From Vanilla planifolia (lineage: Eukaryota > Streptophyta > Magnoliopsida > Asparagales > Orchidaceae): a stretch of DNA of 64,000 nucleotides. Below are positions 22,807 through 34,489 of the stretch, in pieces. The stretch covers positions 320,001 through 384,000 of the forward strand of contig JAIUJO010000236.1 in assembly GCA_023846275.1 (NCBI GenBank). The letters run 5' to 3'. Position 1 is the stretch's first letter. Each line of letters starts with the position of its first letter. Position numbers and translations under genes: made by a program. A model generated the notes under the pieces. That model did no database searches, had not been told where the DNA came from, and worked only from the letters and a program-made list of their open reading frames with translations.

Positions 22807-23828
22807 TAAAATATGCCAACACTGAATAAACTGACTCAATCCATGCCGTTGCCATCAAGGCAACACAACTGTCAATTACTGACTGTTCTGGTAGCATCCA
22901 TGTACCATACTTCTGTCTGACTGTTTCCAGCTGTACTGTCATCACTGATAACATTTTTCCCCACTTCAGGAAATTTTTAAATTCCGTCATCAATTTCCGT
23001 CTTTATCCATTTTTTCGAAATTCGGAATAGTTTCCGAGTTTAATTCCTCATATATCTTATTTCCAAAATTCGAATTAATTTCCGAATTAAATATTCTGCA
23101 TTTTCTTTTTCCCAAAAATTCGGGATAAATTTCCGAATTTAATTCCTCCCGTCTTTCCTCTTCCGCGCCGCATTAAAATTAAATAAATCATTTTCGAAAA
23201 TTCGGAATTAATTTCCGAATTATAAATCCTTCCGCTTCTCTCTCATCCGCACCAATTTAAGTTAATAATTGTTAATTAATTAATTTACGATTAATTATTA
23301 ACTAATTAACTAAATCCTAATCCATCTCCTTCCTCCGCCCGGCGCCCGCGAAACCCTAGCCGCCGCCATCGCCGACCAATACGATCCTTCCGTCGATTTC
23401 CGGCGACTGCGAACAAGGAGAACAATTTCCTAACATGCTCCTAAGCATTAATAAATTTTTTTTTTCGGCGAAATGGGAATTTTTCCAGGAATTCCGAAAT
23501 TTGCAAAAGACACAAATTAGCATTCAATTAAATCCGATTTTCATCCACATGCTTGTTTTCATTAAGCAAAGTATTTCATGCTTTTAATTTTCTACTAAAT
23601 CACTAATTTAAACTGAATTTCCTACCTCAACGATGCCGGCGACGGTGAACTTCGTCCGCAGCTCGCCGCAGCTCCTCGCCGAACGAATCCGGTATGAATT
23701 GACTCTCCTCGTTCCCGTGAATCTCCAGGCACAAAAAGCCCCTTGCCAGGCCGCCGGAATCACGCGCCGTACGCCGGAAAAACTCTCTCTATCGGTCGGC
23801 CGAACGAACCCTAATCGTTTTGCGAGGG

Positions 23829-23835
23829 TTTTATA
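23829..23835 (-). promoter_or_regulatory. TATA-like box in the 5' LTR (element promoter)
   Basis: The minus strand reads TATAAAA, the exact counterpart of 16892-16898 (offset 6,937). In the 5' LTR it would drive the genomic transcript toward gag-pol, with initiation expected near 23799-23805. Confidence 0.5.
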
Positions 23836-24266
23836 TTTCTGGCCGACACGGTGAAACCCATTACGCGCCGTTGACACGCTTTCGACACGGTAAGCACCCG
23901 ATCAGCCGGTTCAATCCCAACCGTCGATCACGACCGTCCGATCCGCTTATCAGAACGCACGCGCAAACTCACTCGGCGAACCGTCTCCGCCTCCGCTGAA
24001 CCGTTCCGGTCCGGTTCACGCGCGGTAAAAACCAATTTCCGGTTTAATTTAAATGGATTTTCGAATTTCTAAAAATCCAATAAATCTAATTAAACAGGGA
24101 AAATTACTTAAAAATTACCTCGGTGCTCCGAAAAATCCCCAGAAATTTCAGAAATTCCATTAGCCTCTGATTGAGCTCCTGGCTCATCCTACTGTCGATC
24201 TGAAATCATCCAAGCCAAAAATTAATTCATTAAAGATTAACATAAAACTTTTTACTGGGTATAGCA

Positions 24267-24271
24267 ATATT
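24267..24271. repeat. Target-site duplication, right copy (ATATT)
   Basis: ATATT directly follows the outer LTR end GGGTATAGCA and matches 14529-14533 perfectly, which fixes both insertion boundaries to the base. Confidence 0.93.
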
Positions 24272-25361
24272 AAAAGAGAGGAAAGAGGATGAGAGGATAA
24301 GAGACGAGAGGAGAGTAGAGCAAAGTAGTATAGAGCAAAGTATAGCAGAGCTATACTGAGCAAACCAAATAAAAGTAAAGAAGTGCATATTAGAGTAGAG
24401 AAGAGCAGAGTAGAATAGAGAAAAGTAGATCATTGCTAAGTTGAGCAATGCAGAGCAAAGCGAACCAAAGTAGAGTTATGTTAGGCTAGGCTTGACTAAG
24501 CTAGAGTAGAGTAGAGTTGAGTAGAGTTGAGTGGAGTAGAGTAGAGCAGAGTAGAGTAGAGTAGAGTAGAGCTAGGTTAGGTTAAGCTATGCTAGGCAAG
24601 GGTATAGTAGAGTAGAATAGTGTAGAGTAGAGAAGATTAAAGTAGAGTTGAGTAGAGTAGAGTAGAGCAGAGTAGAGTAGAGTAGAGTAGGGTGAAGCAG
24701 AGCAAAGTAGAGAAAAGCAAACAATAGCAGAGCTTGTCAAGGCTAGGCTAGGCTAAGGAGTAGAGTAGAATAGTGTAGAGTAGAGTAGAGTAGAGTAAGA
24801 ATAGGATTGGTTATGATAAGTTAGGCTAAGTTAGAGTAGAGTAGAGTAGAGTAGTGTATAGTAGATGAGAGCAGAGCAGAGTAGAGTTAAGAAGATCAAA
24901 GTAATGCAGAGCAAAGTAGAGTAGAATAGAGCATAATAGAGTAGAGCAGAGTAGAGCAGAGTAGAGCAAAGTAAAGCTAGATTAGGCTAGGCTAGGCAAG
25001 AGTAGAGTAGAGATGAGTAGAGCTAAGTTAGGTTAAGCTTGGTTTTGCTTAGTTAGTGTAGAGTAAAGTATAATGTAGTAGAGTAGAGTAGAGTAGAGTA
25101 AGGTTAGGTTAGGCTAGGGGAAGCTAGCATAAGCTATGTTAGACTAGAGTAGAGTAGAGTAGCATAGAGAAGAGTAGAGCTTGGTTAAACTAGGCTCGTC
25201 TAGGCTAGGCTAGACTAAAGCAGAGAAGAGCATAACAGAGTAGAGCAGAGCAGAGTATATTGGAATAGAGAAGAGAAGAGTAGAGTAGAGTAGGGCATAG
25301 TAGAGTAAAGTACATCAAAATAGAGCAGAGTAGAGTACAGTAGAGCCAAGCAGAGCAAAGC

Positions 25362-27747
25362 ATAGTAGAGCTAAGTTAGTTTATGCAATGCTAGGCAAGG
25401 CTAGGCTAAGTTTGGCTAGGTAAGAGTATAATAGAGTACAGTAGGGTAGAGTGGAGTAGAGCAAAGTAGATTAGAGTAATGCAAAGATGATTAGAATAGA
25501 GCAGAGTATAGTAGAATAGTGTTAGGTTAGGTTAGGATAGGCTAGGCTAGGTTAGGATAGGCTAAGCTAGGCTAGGTAAGAGTAGAGTAAAACAGAACTG
25601 AATAAAGTAGAGCAAAGTAGAGTAGAATTGAGTAGAGTAGAGCTAGGTTAAGCTAAACTATGCTAACTTAGGCTAGGCTTTGGTGGGAAAGGCAAGGCTA
25701 TGCTAGAGTAGAGAAGAGTAGTGTAGAATAGAGCAGAGTAGGGCTAAGTTAGGCAAGGCGAAGAAAGGCTTGGCTAGAGTACAAAGCAGAGTAGAATAGA
25801 GCATAGTAGAGCAGAGCAGAGTAGAGTAGAGAAGAGAAGTGCAAAGTAGAGCAGAGCATAGTAGAGCAGAGTAGAGTAGAATAGAGTAGAGAAAGGTTAG
25901 GCTAGGCTTGGCTAGGCTAGGCTCAACTGAGCTAGAGTAGAGTAGAGTAGAGTTTTTTAGGCTAGGCTAAGCTAGTATAGACTATAGTATAGTGGAGAAA
26001 AGTATAGTAGAGTAGAGTATAATAGAGTAGAGCTAGGTTAGGCTATGTTAGGTTAGGTTAGGCAAGGCTGGGTAGGCTACGATAGGCTAGTGAAGGCTAG
26101 AGTACAGTGGAGCAGAGTAGTGTAGAATAGAGTAGAGCTAAGCATGGCTAGGCTAGGCTAAGCTAGATCAAAGTAGAGTTTAGAAGAGCATAATAGAATA
26201 GAGTAAAGTAGAGTAGAATAGAGTAGAGTAGAGTAAAGTAAAGTAGAGTAGAGTAGAGTAGAGTTGAGAAGAAGAGAGCAGAGCAATGTAAAGCAAAGAA
26301 AAGATGAGTAAAGCAAAGTAGATGAGCAGAGTAAATCAAAACAAAGTAAAGCAGAGTAGTATAGAGTAGAGCAGAGTAGAGTAGAGTGGAGTAGAGGAGA
26401 GCAGAGTAGAGTAGAGTGGAGTAGAGGAGAGTAGAGTAGAGGATATGCTAAGTTAGAGTAGAGTAGAGTAGAGCTTGGTTATGTTAGGCTAAGCTAGGCT
26501 AGAGTAGAGAAGAGTATAATTAGAGTAGAGTAGAGTAGAGAAGAGTATAGTTAGAATAGAGTAGAGTAGAGCAAGATTAGGTAAGGATAGGCTTGGTTAT
26601 GCTAGAGTAGACGAGATTAGAGTAAAGAAGAATGGAGTAGAGTACAATAGAGGAGAGTGGAGAGGAGTGGAGTAGAGTAGAGTAGATTAAATTAAGGGAG
26701 AGGAGAGGATAGGAGAGAGAGGAGAGGAGAGGTGAGGAGAACAGAGGAGAGCATAGTAGAGTCGAGCAGAGAATAACAGGGTAGAGTGAAGTAGAGTAGA
26801 GAAGAGTCGAGTAGAGCAGAGAAGAGTAGAGATGAGAGAGTAGAGTAGAGCAAGGCTGAGTAGACCAAAGTAGAGTAGAGAAGAGCATAAAGTGTAAAGG
26901 AGGGCAGAGTAGAGTATAGAAAAGTAAAACAAAGTAGCGTAGTGATTTGTAGAGTTGAGTAGAGTAAAGGAAAAGCTAAGTTAGTCTATGCTACGATAGG
27001 CTAAGCTAGGCTAGAGTAAAGTACAGTAGAGTAGAGTAGAGAAGAGCTAGGTTAGGCTCTGTTAGGTGAGAGTATAGTAGAGTAGAATGGAGTGAAGTAG
27101 AGTAGAGATGAGCAAACAGTGCAGAAAAGAGCAAACTAGAGTAGAGCATAGCAAAGTAGAGCATAGCGGAGTAGAGAAGAGTAAAGCAAAGCTTGGGTAA
27201 GCTAGCCTAGGATATGCTAGGCTAGGTTAGAGTAGAGTAGAATAGAGTATAGTAGAGTAAAGCTAGGTTAGGTTAGGCTAGGCTAGCCTAAGTTAGAGTA
27301 GAGTAGAGTAAAGTAAATTAAAGTAGAGTTGAGGTAAGTTAGGTAGGGTTAGGCAAGGCTAGGCTAAGGAAGACTAAGGTATGTTAGGCTAGAGAAGAGT
27401 ATAGTAGAGTAGACTAAATTAAAGTAGAGTAGAGCTAGTTTAGGCGAGGTTAGGCAAGGCTAAACTAGGCTAGAGTAGACTAGAATAGAGTATAGCAGAG
27501 TAGAGTAGAGTAGAGCAAAGAAGAGCAGAGCAGAGAGGAGTAGAGTAGAGCAAAATAGAGCAGAGCAGAGTAGACTAGAGTAGAGTATAATCGAGCAACG
27601 AATATTAGAGTAGAGTAGAGTAGAGTAGAGCAGAGTTAGTTTAGGCATGGTTCTACTTGGCTAAGGTATAATAGAGCTGAATAGAGTATAGTAAAACAAA
27701 GTAGAGTAGAGTTGAACAGAGTAGAGTAGAGCAGAGTATAGTAGAGC
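25362..27747 (+). repeat. Satellite higher-order block A, copy 2
   Basis: This is the partner of 1-2476. The offset is about 25.2-25.4 kb and drifts with small indels. Without the 9.74-kb retrotransposon insertion the spacing would have been about 15.5 kb. The copy ends abruptly where the LTR fragment begins at 27748, and the matching sequence does not visibly resume after 30638. Confidence 0.85.
26696..26750 (+). repeat. GGAGA polypurine patch (block A copy 2)
   Basis: This is the counterpart of the patch at 1412-1470, with the same order of GAGGA, GGATAGG and GGTGAGG words. Confidence 0.8.
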
Positions 27748-28610
27748 TGTTACACCCCATTTTTTTCCTAGGCTGATTTTTGGCATACATTTTTTTTTTT
27801 TTTTTACATATAGACAGCTCAGATCGTCCCATACCAACCTGAGTAGCCTACGAAAAACATAGGATATAACACATTATTACACACCTACTTTCCTTAACAA
27901 TGTGGATCCCATCTCCCGGGTACACCGTCAAATCAGGATTCATGACTCCTGAATTAACTGATGAACTCGTGCAATGTTACTCCTACTAGACCCAATACTC
28001 CTAACCCATACCAGTAGGAGAACCGGTCTAATAGAAGTCTGAACCCCCACGGTTAAGTTCCATAGTCATGTAATGACCTCACCATCAAAATAAAATACAT
28101 AACATCCTCAGATAAATTATGGCACTCCACACACTATATCACCAAGACAATAAAGTAAAATAGTGAATGGAAACTACATCACAAGAATAAGATCCAAGTC
28201 CAACAAATACAATATCATCCAACTAGATACATAAGTCAGAATCACCCTCACATAATACAAGACAAAAATAACAGTCTCACTGAATACATCCAACAGCAAC
28301 AATCAACTAACCAGAATGTCTCAGAAAATCACAGATCAGATCTCCTCCACTAGCCTACTGATCACGATCCCACCTAAAACTTGGTGGCGTCAAGTCTGCC
28401 GAGCCACTGGAAAAATATAGATAAAAAGGAATGAGCTACGCCCAGTAGGAAAGACAGCTAGTAAAAACTCACATGCAAGAGAAGGATAATAGCAAAAGTA
28501 TAGGAATACAGCATAACAATGTAGGGTGGAAAGGCACTCTCAGTCCCAGACTCCGACCAACCACAGTCACCCCAGTCACACCAGAGTAGCTCTCCTCTGG
28601 GCTTCCAGGT

Positions 28611-28890
28611 AGCATGCCAGTGGGATCGCCCATCTCGAAACATGCACGGTGCTTAGGCAAAGCATGCCAGTGGGATTGCCCATCTCGAAACACGCATCAT
28701 AACGCCTAGCACCCGACACCTCAGCGTCTATATAGCATGCCAGTGGGATTCGCCCACTCGAAACACGCATGGCGCCTAGGCAAAGCATGTCAGTGGGATT
28801 CGCCCACTCGAAACACGCATCACAACCTAGCCTGGGGTTCCAGGTAGCATGCCAGTGGGATTCGCCCACTCGAAACACGCATGGCGCCTA
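28611..28890 (-). repeat. Five-unit tandem repeat within the LTR fragment
   Basis: AGCATGCCAGTGGGAT starts at 28611, 28661, 28734, 28784 and 28846, with spacings of 50, 73, 50 and 62 bp. Each unit continues with CGCCCA(T)CTCGAAACA.GCA. The intact LTRs have only one unit (near 15390 and 22746), so this copy or subfamily has expanded it. Minus-strand frames of 61-100 residues here simply translate the repeat. Confidence 0.88.
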
Positions 28891-29368
28891 CCAGTCACAT
28901 GTACACTGTGGAAGCTAAGTCTGAACCGCACAGTTACCTACCACAACTACCCTAAAACATCATATAGGGTCTATAGTAGTCCGGTCCAATATGCCAATCC
29001 GTGAAATATGCCAACACTGAGTAAACTGACTCAAACCATGCCATTGCCATCCAAGCAACACAAACTGTATCAAAATTCTGACTATTCTGGTAGCACTTAC
29101 CCAAGTGTCACACTTCCTTCCAACTAATCCAGCTGCACTGAATTTATGGATAATTTCCAACAGTCAATTTCAATTGGCTACGTGATTTCCAAAAAATCAC
29201 CTTTTTCTCACTTCAGGAAATTTTAATTTCCAATATCAATTTCTGCCCTTTATCCATTTTCCAAAATTCGGAATAAATTTCCGAATAAAATTTAAATTCC
29301 ACATATATCCTGAAAATTCGGATTAATTTCCGAATTAAATTTTTTTTCCTCCGCCCGTTCGTTCGCCC

Positions 29369-29482
29369 GAATCCCGCTGAACCGGTTTCTGCTGCCGGTT
29401 CGGCTTTCGCGCCGTTCGTCCGCGCCGAATTCCCGCTGAACCGGTTTTCGCTGCCGGTTCGGCTTTCGCGCTGAACCGAGAA
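29369..29482 (-). repeat. 59-bp GC-rich tandem pair in the LTR fragment
   Basis: CCCGCTGAACCGGTTT starts at 29373 and again at 29432, each followed by GCTGCCGGTTCGGCTTTCGCG. The intact LTRs do not have this pair. Confidence 0.85.
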
Positions 29483-30393
29483 CCCACCGGCCGAATAATT
29501 AATCAAATTTCCAGCCGACGTTTAACATTTAAATTATTAATAAATATTGAATAATTACAATTACTTAATTAACTAAACCGTAATTAATCTAATTCATCTC
29601 CTTCCTCCGCCCGGCGCCCGCGAAAACCCTAGCCGACGATTCCTCCGGGAAAATTCCGTTTCCCCCGTCGATTTCCGGCGACCGAGATCAAGGAGAAACA
29701 AAATTCGATGTTCGTACTATCCTAATGTTTCAAAAATGCCACTAATTTCTAAGGATTCATTCAAAATTTCCGCCGAAAAAGTTCGCCCGAACGCCATTGC
29801 CGTATTGTGAGATTTAAGATTAATCCAACAATTAATCAACTAATTCAATGGCAAACTGATAATACAAATCCCTAACATGCTCCTAAGCATTAACAAATTT
29901 TTTCGGTGAAATGGGAAATTTTCCAGAAAATCCAAATTTTGCAAAAATCGCAATTTAGCATTCAACTAAGTCCAATTTTTCATCTACATGCTTGTTTTCA
30001 TTAAGCAAAATATTCCATGCTTTTAATTTCTACTAAATAACTAATTTAATTTCTGAATTTCCTACTAATTAACTAAATTTAAAACTGAAATTCCTACTAA
30101 AATCAATAATTTACATTAATCAATTCCAAAAAAAACTTATCCGCATGCTCAAGTAGCTAATTGCAAAATAATCCATATTTTAATTTGCTAATTAACTAAT
30201 TTAAACCGAATTCCCTACCTTTCTTCTCCGGCGACGGTGAAGCTCGCACGCGACCAACCGCTGCTCCTCGCCGAACGAAACCGGTACCAATCGATTCTCC
30301 TCGGTCCCGCGAACCTCCAGGTACAAAAAGCCCCTTGAAAGGCTGCCGGAAAATATCGCCGTTCACCGTGAAAGCTTCGTCTCCGGCCGTTCG

Positions 30394-30410
30394 AAACCCT
30401 AACCCTAACA
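30394..30410 (+). repeat. Short telomere-like word in the LTR fragment
   Basis: The + strand reads AAACCCTAACCCTAACA, about two and a half plant telomere units (AAACCCT-like with a shortened spacer). It corresponds to a single ACCCTAATCG word at 16871-16880 in the intact LTR. It lies within the LTR, so it is a promoter-type motif or chance rather than an interstitial telomere. Confidence 0.6.
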
Positions 30411-32599
30411 GTCGAACAGTTCGGGTTAAATACCCCGCTTTAAACCGGTATTAACCCGTTAAGAACCCATTAAGTGCCGGTTGACCTTCTAATAACGCCG
30501 CTTAACCCCGATCAACCGGTTAATCTCCACCGCTGATCTCGTCCGTCCGATCCGCTTATCTGCGGCTTATCCAAACGCACGCGCAAACGCACTCGGCGAA
30601 CCGCCCCCGCCTTCGCTGAACCGCTCCGGTCCGGTTCAAAGGTAGGCTAGAGTACGATAGAGTAGGGTAGAGTAGATTAGAGTAGAGTATAGCACAGTAA
30701 AGTTGGTACAACAGAGCAGGGCAAAGCAGAGCAGAGCATACAAAAGCAAAGCATGGGAATGTAGAGCATTACAGAGTCTTGTAGAACAAAGCAAAGCTCA
30801 ATTAGGTTTGGCTAGGCTAGACTAGGCAAGGTTGTGCAAGGCTAGAGAAGGGTAGATCAGAGTAAAGTAAGGTTAAGCAAGGGTAGCTTAACGTTTGTTA
30901 GAGTTCAGTAGAGTAGAGTAGATTAGAGTAGAGTAGAATCGAGTAGAGTATAGTAGAGTAGAGTAGAGCTAAGTTAGGCTAGGCTAAGCTAGACTAAGCT
31001 AGGTTAGGTTAGGCTAGGCTAGAACAGAGTAGAGTGGAGTATGGTCGAGTAAAGTAGAGTAGAGTGGAGTAGAGCTTTATTAGGCGAGGCTAGGCTTGAG
31101 TAGAGTAGAGTAGAGTTTAGAAGAGTGGGGTAGAGTAAAGCAAAATTGAAAAGATTAGAGTAGAGTAAAGTAGAGAAAAATAGAGTATCACAGAGTAGAG
31201 CAGAGCTGTGCAGAGTAGAGAAGACCCAAGTAGAGTAGAGTAGAGAAGAGTAGAACATAGTAGAGTAGAGTAGAGTAGAGTAGAGCTAGTTAGGCCAAGC
31301 TAGGCTAAGCTAAGCTAAGCTAGGTGGGAGTAGAGTAGAGTAGAGTAAGAGTAGAGTAGAGTAAGTTTGGGTTAAGCTTGGCTAAGCTATGCTAAGCTAT
31401 GCCAGGTTAGGGTAGGCTAGGCCAGGTTAGAGTAGAGTAGAGTAGAGCAAAGTAAAGTAGGGTAGAGTAGATCTTGGTTAAGCTAGGCTTGGTTAAGATA
31501 GGCTAGACTAGGTTATAGTATAGTTGAGTAGAGTAGAGCCAAAGTAGAGCATAGTAAAGCAGAGCAGAGTGTAGTAAAGTTAAGTAGAGCAGAGTAGAGC
31601 TAAGTTAGGCTAGGCTTGGCTAGGTTAAACTAAGCTAGAGTAGAGTAGAGTGGAGCAGAGTAAAGTAGAGTAGAGTAGAGTAAAGCTAAGCTAGGTTCGG
31701 CTAGACTAGGAAAGGCTAAAGTAGAGTGGAGTACAATAGAACTAAGTAGAGTAGAACAGACCAGAGCAAAGTAGAGTAGAGTGAAGTAGAACAGGGTATA
31801 GCAGAGGAGAGCAGAGAAGAGAAGAGCAAAGAACATTAGATTAGAGTAGAGTAGAGCATAGCTAGGTTAGGCTAAGCAAGGGTAGACTAGAGTAGATTAG
31901 AGAATAGTTAGGTCAGGTTATGCTAGGCTAGGCTATGTTTGACTAGAGTAGAGTAGTGTAGAGTAGAGAAGAGCAGAGTAGAGGTAAGCTAGGTTAGGCT
32001 AGGCTAGAGTAGAGTAAAGTAGAACTGGCTTAGACTACGCTAGGATAGGTGAGGTTAGAGTAGAGTAGAGTAGAGTATAACAGAGTAGAGCAAGGTTAAG
32101 CTAGGTTAGGCTATGCTTAGCTAAAGTAGAGTAGCATAGAGTAGATTAGAGAAGAGTAGAGCATAACAGGATAGAGGAGAGCAGAGTAGAGCATAACAGA
32201 GTAGAGCAGAGAGAAGTGGAGCAAAGTAAAGAAAAGCAGCATAGAGTAGAGTAGAGTAGAGTAGGAAGAGAAGAGCAAAGTAGAGTAGAGAAGAGGTATG
32301 TTAAGCTTTGCTCAACTAAGCTAGGTTATGCTAGGGTGAGCTAAGCTAGAGTAGAGTAGAGTTGAGATATGTTAGGCTAGACCAGGCTAGCCTAGGTTAG
32401 AGTAGAGTGGAGTAAAGTAGAGTAGAGTAAAGCAGAGTAGAGCAAAGTAGAGCAAAGTATAGTAGTGTAGAATAGAGTAGAGTAGAGTAGAGTAGAGTGG
32501 AGAAGAGCAGAGCAAAGCAGACTAGAGCAGAGTAAAGTAAAGAAGAGTCGAGCAAAGATGAGTAGAGTAGAGCTAGGTTAGATTAGGATAATTAAGGCT

Positions 32600-33140
32600 A
32601 GAGTAGAGTACAATAAAGCTAAGTTAGGCTAGGCTAGCCTAGAATATTGTAGAATAGAGTAGATTAGAGCAGAGTAGAGCCAGGTCAATCTAGGCAAGGT
32701 TTTTCTAAGTTAAGATAGAGTACAATAGAATATAGTAGATTAGAGTAGAGTAAAGTAAAGTAGAGTAGAGCTAGGTTAGGTTAGGCATCGTTAGGCTTGG
32801 CATCATTAGGCTTAGCTAGGCTAGAGTAGGCTATGATAGGCAAGGCTAGGATAGAGTAGAGTAGAATAGAGTAGAGAAGAGTAGAGAATAATAGAGTATA
32901 ACAGGGTTGAGTAAAGTAGAGCTAAGTAAAGCTAGGCTAGGCTAAACTATACTAGAGTAGAATAGAGTTGAGTTGAGTAGAGTCGAGTAGAGTAGAGTGG
33001 AGAAGAGTAGAGCAGAGCAGAGCATAGCAGAGTAGAGTAGTGCAGAAAAGAGTAGAGTAGACTATAGAAGAGTAGAGTAGAGTAGAAGAGAGTAGAGTAG
33101 AGTAGAGTAGAGCATAGAAGTGTAGAGTAGAGCTAGGTTA
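32600..33140 (+). repeat. Higher-order block C, copy 1
   Basis: In order it holds GGCTAGCCTAG, an ATATAGTAGATTAGAG word, then a GCTAGGTTAGG entry at 32770 followed by GGCATCGTTAGGC, CTTAGCTAGGCTAGAGTAGGC and GGCTAAACTATACTAGAG. The same series occurs at about 33690 and, more briefly, at 34490. Confidence 0.65.
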
Positions 33141-33689
33141 GGCAAAGCTAAGCTAGGCTATGTTAGAGTAAAGTAGAGTAGAGTAGAGTTGAGTTGAGTA
33201 GAGTAGAGTATAGTAGGGTAGAGTAGAGTAGAGTAGAGTAGAGTAAAGTAGAGCAAGAATAAGCTCACCTAGTTTAGGTAAGGCAAGGCTAGGGTAGGCT
33301 AGGCTAAGCAAGAGTGGAGTTGAGTAGAGTAAAGTAGATTATAGTAGTACTAGGTTAGGCTAGGCTAGACTATAATTCAACAGAGTAGAGTAAAGTAGAG
33401 CAAAGAAGAGTAGAGTTGAGTAGAGTAGAACAGAGTAGAGCATAGTAGAGTAGAGTAGAGCTAGGTTAGGCTAGGCTTGGCTAGGCTTGAGTAGAGCAGA
33501 GGAGAGTAGAGTAGAGTAGAGTAAAGTAGAACAAGGTTAGGCTAGTCACGGCTAGGTTAAGCTAGAGTAGAGTAAAATAAAATGTTGTAGATTACAGTAG
33601 AGTAGAGTAGAGTAGAGTAAAGTGGACTAGATCTAGGTTAGGCTAAGCTAGGTTAGAGTACAGTAAAGTAGAGTAGACTAAAGCAGAGT

Positions 33690-34130
33690 AGAGCTAGGTT
33701 ACGTTAAGCTAGCCTAGGCTAAGTTAGAGTAGAGTAGAGTAGAATATAGTATATTAGAGTAGAGTTTAGTAGAGTAAGGTAAAGTAGAGTAGAGCTAAGT
33801 TAGGCTAGGCATGGTTAGGCTAAGCTTAGCTAGAGTAGGCTAGGCTAGGCAAGGATAGGCTAGAGTAGAGTAGAGTTAAGTAGAGTTGAGTAGGGTCGAG
33901 TAGAGTAGAGCAGATTAGTGTAGAGCTAGGTTGGGCAAGGCTAAGCTAGGCTAAACTATGCTAGAGTAAAGTAGAGTTGAGTTGAATAGAGTAGAAAAGA
34001 GCATATTATAGCAAGACAGAGCAGAGTAAAGTTGAGTGGAGCAGTGCAAAAAAGAGTAGAGTAGAGAAGAGTAGAGCAGAGTAGAGAAAATAAGTGTACT
34101 ATAGAGTAGAGCAGAGAAGAGTGGAGTAGA
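33690..34130 (+). repeat. Higher-order block C, copy 2
   Basis: It matches copy 1 with an offset of about 1.02 kb: GCTAAGTTAGG at 33793, GGCATGGTTAGGC, CTTAGCTAGAGTAGGC and GGCTAAACTATGCTAGAG. Confidence 0.65.
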
Positions 34131-34489
34131 GCTAGGTTAGGAAATTCTAGGCTTAGCTATGTTAGAGTAAAGTTGAGTACAGTAGAGTAGAGTTTAATAG
34201 AGTAGAATATTGTAGAGTTGGGTAGAGTAGACTAGAGTAGAGCTAGATTAGGCTAGGTTAGGTTAGGCTAGGCTTTGAAAGAATGGAGTTGAGTAGAGTA
34301 GAGTATAGTAGTGTTAGGTTAGGCTATGCTAGGCTAGAGTATATTATAGCAGAGTAGAGTAGAGTAGAGAAAAGTAGAGCAGAGTTGAGTGGAGTAGAGC
34401 AGATCAAAGTAAAACAGAGTAGGCCGAGCAGAGTATAGTAGAGCTAGGTTAGGCTAGGATTACGTAGGCTAGAGTAGAGTAAAGTAAAG

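Larger units (their letters stand above)
14534..24266 (-). mobile_element. Full-length Ty3/gypsy chromovirus (Tekay/Del-like) LTR retrotransposon
   Basis: This 9,733-bp element lies on the minus strand between perfect ATATT target duplications. In its own direction it reads 5' LTR (24266-21887), a 4-nt spacer, a tRNA-iMet primer-binding site (21882-21871), a leader, a damaged gag, an intact pol, a polypurine tract (17342-17330) and the 3' LTR (17329-14534). Domain order PR-RT-RNaseH-INT places it in Ty3/gypsy, and the chromodomain after the GPY/F module makes it a chromovirus. The long LTRs and the pol C-terminus suggest the Tekay/Del clade, which is an inference from family knowledge. About eight base differences between the LTRs indicate a recent insertion. 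Gag defects suggest that this copy could not move without helper Gag. Confidence 0.95.
21887..24266 (-). repeat. 5' LTR (2,380 bp, internally deleted)
   Basis: This LTR matches the one at 14534-17329 apart from about eight substitutions and one large deletion. Its termini carry one change each: TATTACACC instead of TGTTACACC next to the PBS, and TATAGCA instead of TATAACA at the outer end. The length difference of 416 bp is explained by the gap at about 22804. The promoter portion is intact and the TATA-like box is preserved. Confidence 0.95.
24272..27747 (+). repeat. Degenerate pentanucleotide satellite array, middle segment
   Basis: The satellite resumes in the same orientation right after the target duplication, first as purine-rich GAGAGGA words and then as alternating AG-TAG and GC-TAG blocks. 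From about 25362 it is block A copy 2. No gene is visible. Confidence 0.95.
27748..30638 (-). mobile_element. Truncated, diverged LTR of a related Tekay-like element
   Basis: It begins with TGTTACACCCC and is collinear with the intact LTR over most of its length: the oligo-T tract, AGACAGCTCAGATCG, GTCAAGTCTGCCGAGCCACTG, the AATTCGGAA palindromes and CCTAACATGCTCCTAAGC. Homology stops at CCGGTTCA (30638), which corresponds to 17081 in the intact LTR, so the last 248 bp (the 5' start of U3) are missing. It lacks the 55-bp tandem region but carries extra stretches near 29700-29870 and 30040-30210 and expanded internal repeats. No gag, pol, PBS or target duplication is present. It could be a solo LTR later truncated or the remnant of a deleted element. 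Short reading frames in it are repeat-derived. Confidence 0.9.

Noticed and set aside
24272-24480. Possible part of the retroelement beyond the right LTR.
   Set aside because: The LTR end and the ATATT target duplication are exact at 24266/24271, and what follows is purine-rich satellite in the array's orientation.
28458-28878. Three overlapping minus-strand frames with repeated MFR.G.SHWHA-type peptides.
   Set aside because: They translate the five-unit 50-73-bp tandem repeat in the LTR fragment. The repetition is nucleotide-level and no family is recognisable.
28611-28890. Possible CRISPR-like array (regularly spaced similar repeats).
   Set aside because: The whole unit including the spacing sequence is repeated, the spacers are not unique, the setting is a plant LTR and no cas gene is present.
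30394-30410. Interstitial telomere tract.
   Set aside because: Only about two and a half units, located inside LTR homology where the intact copies have a single ACCCTAA word; too short to indicate a telomere fusion.
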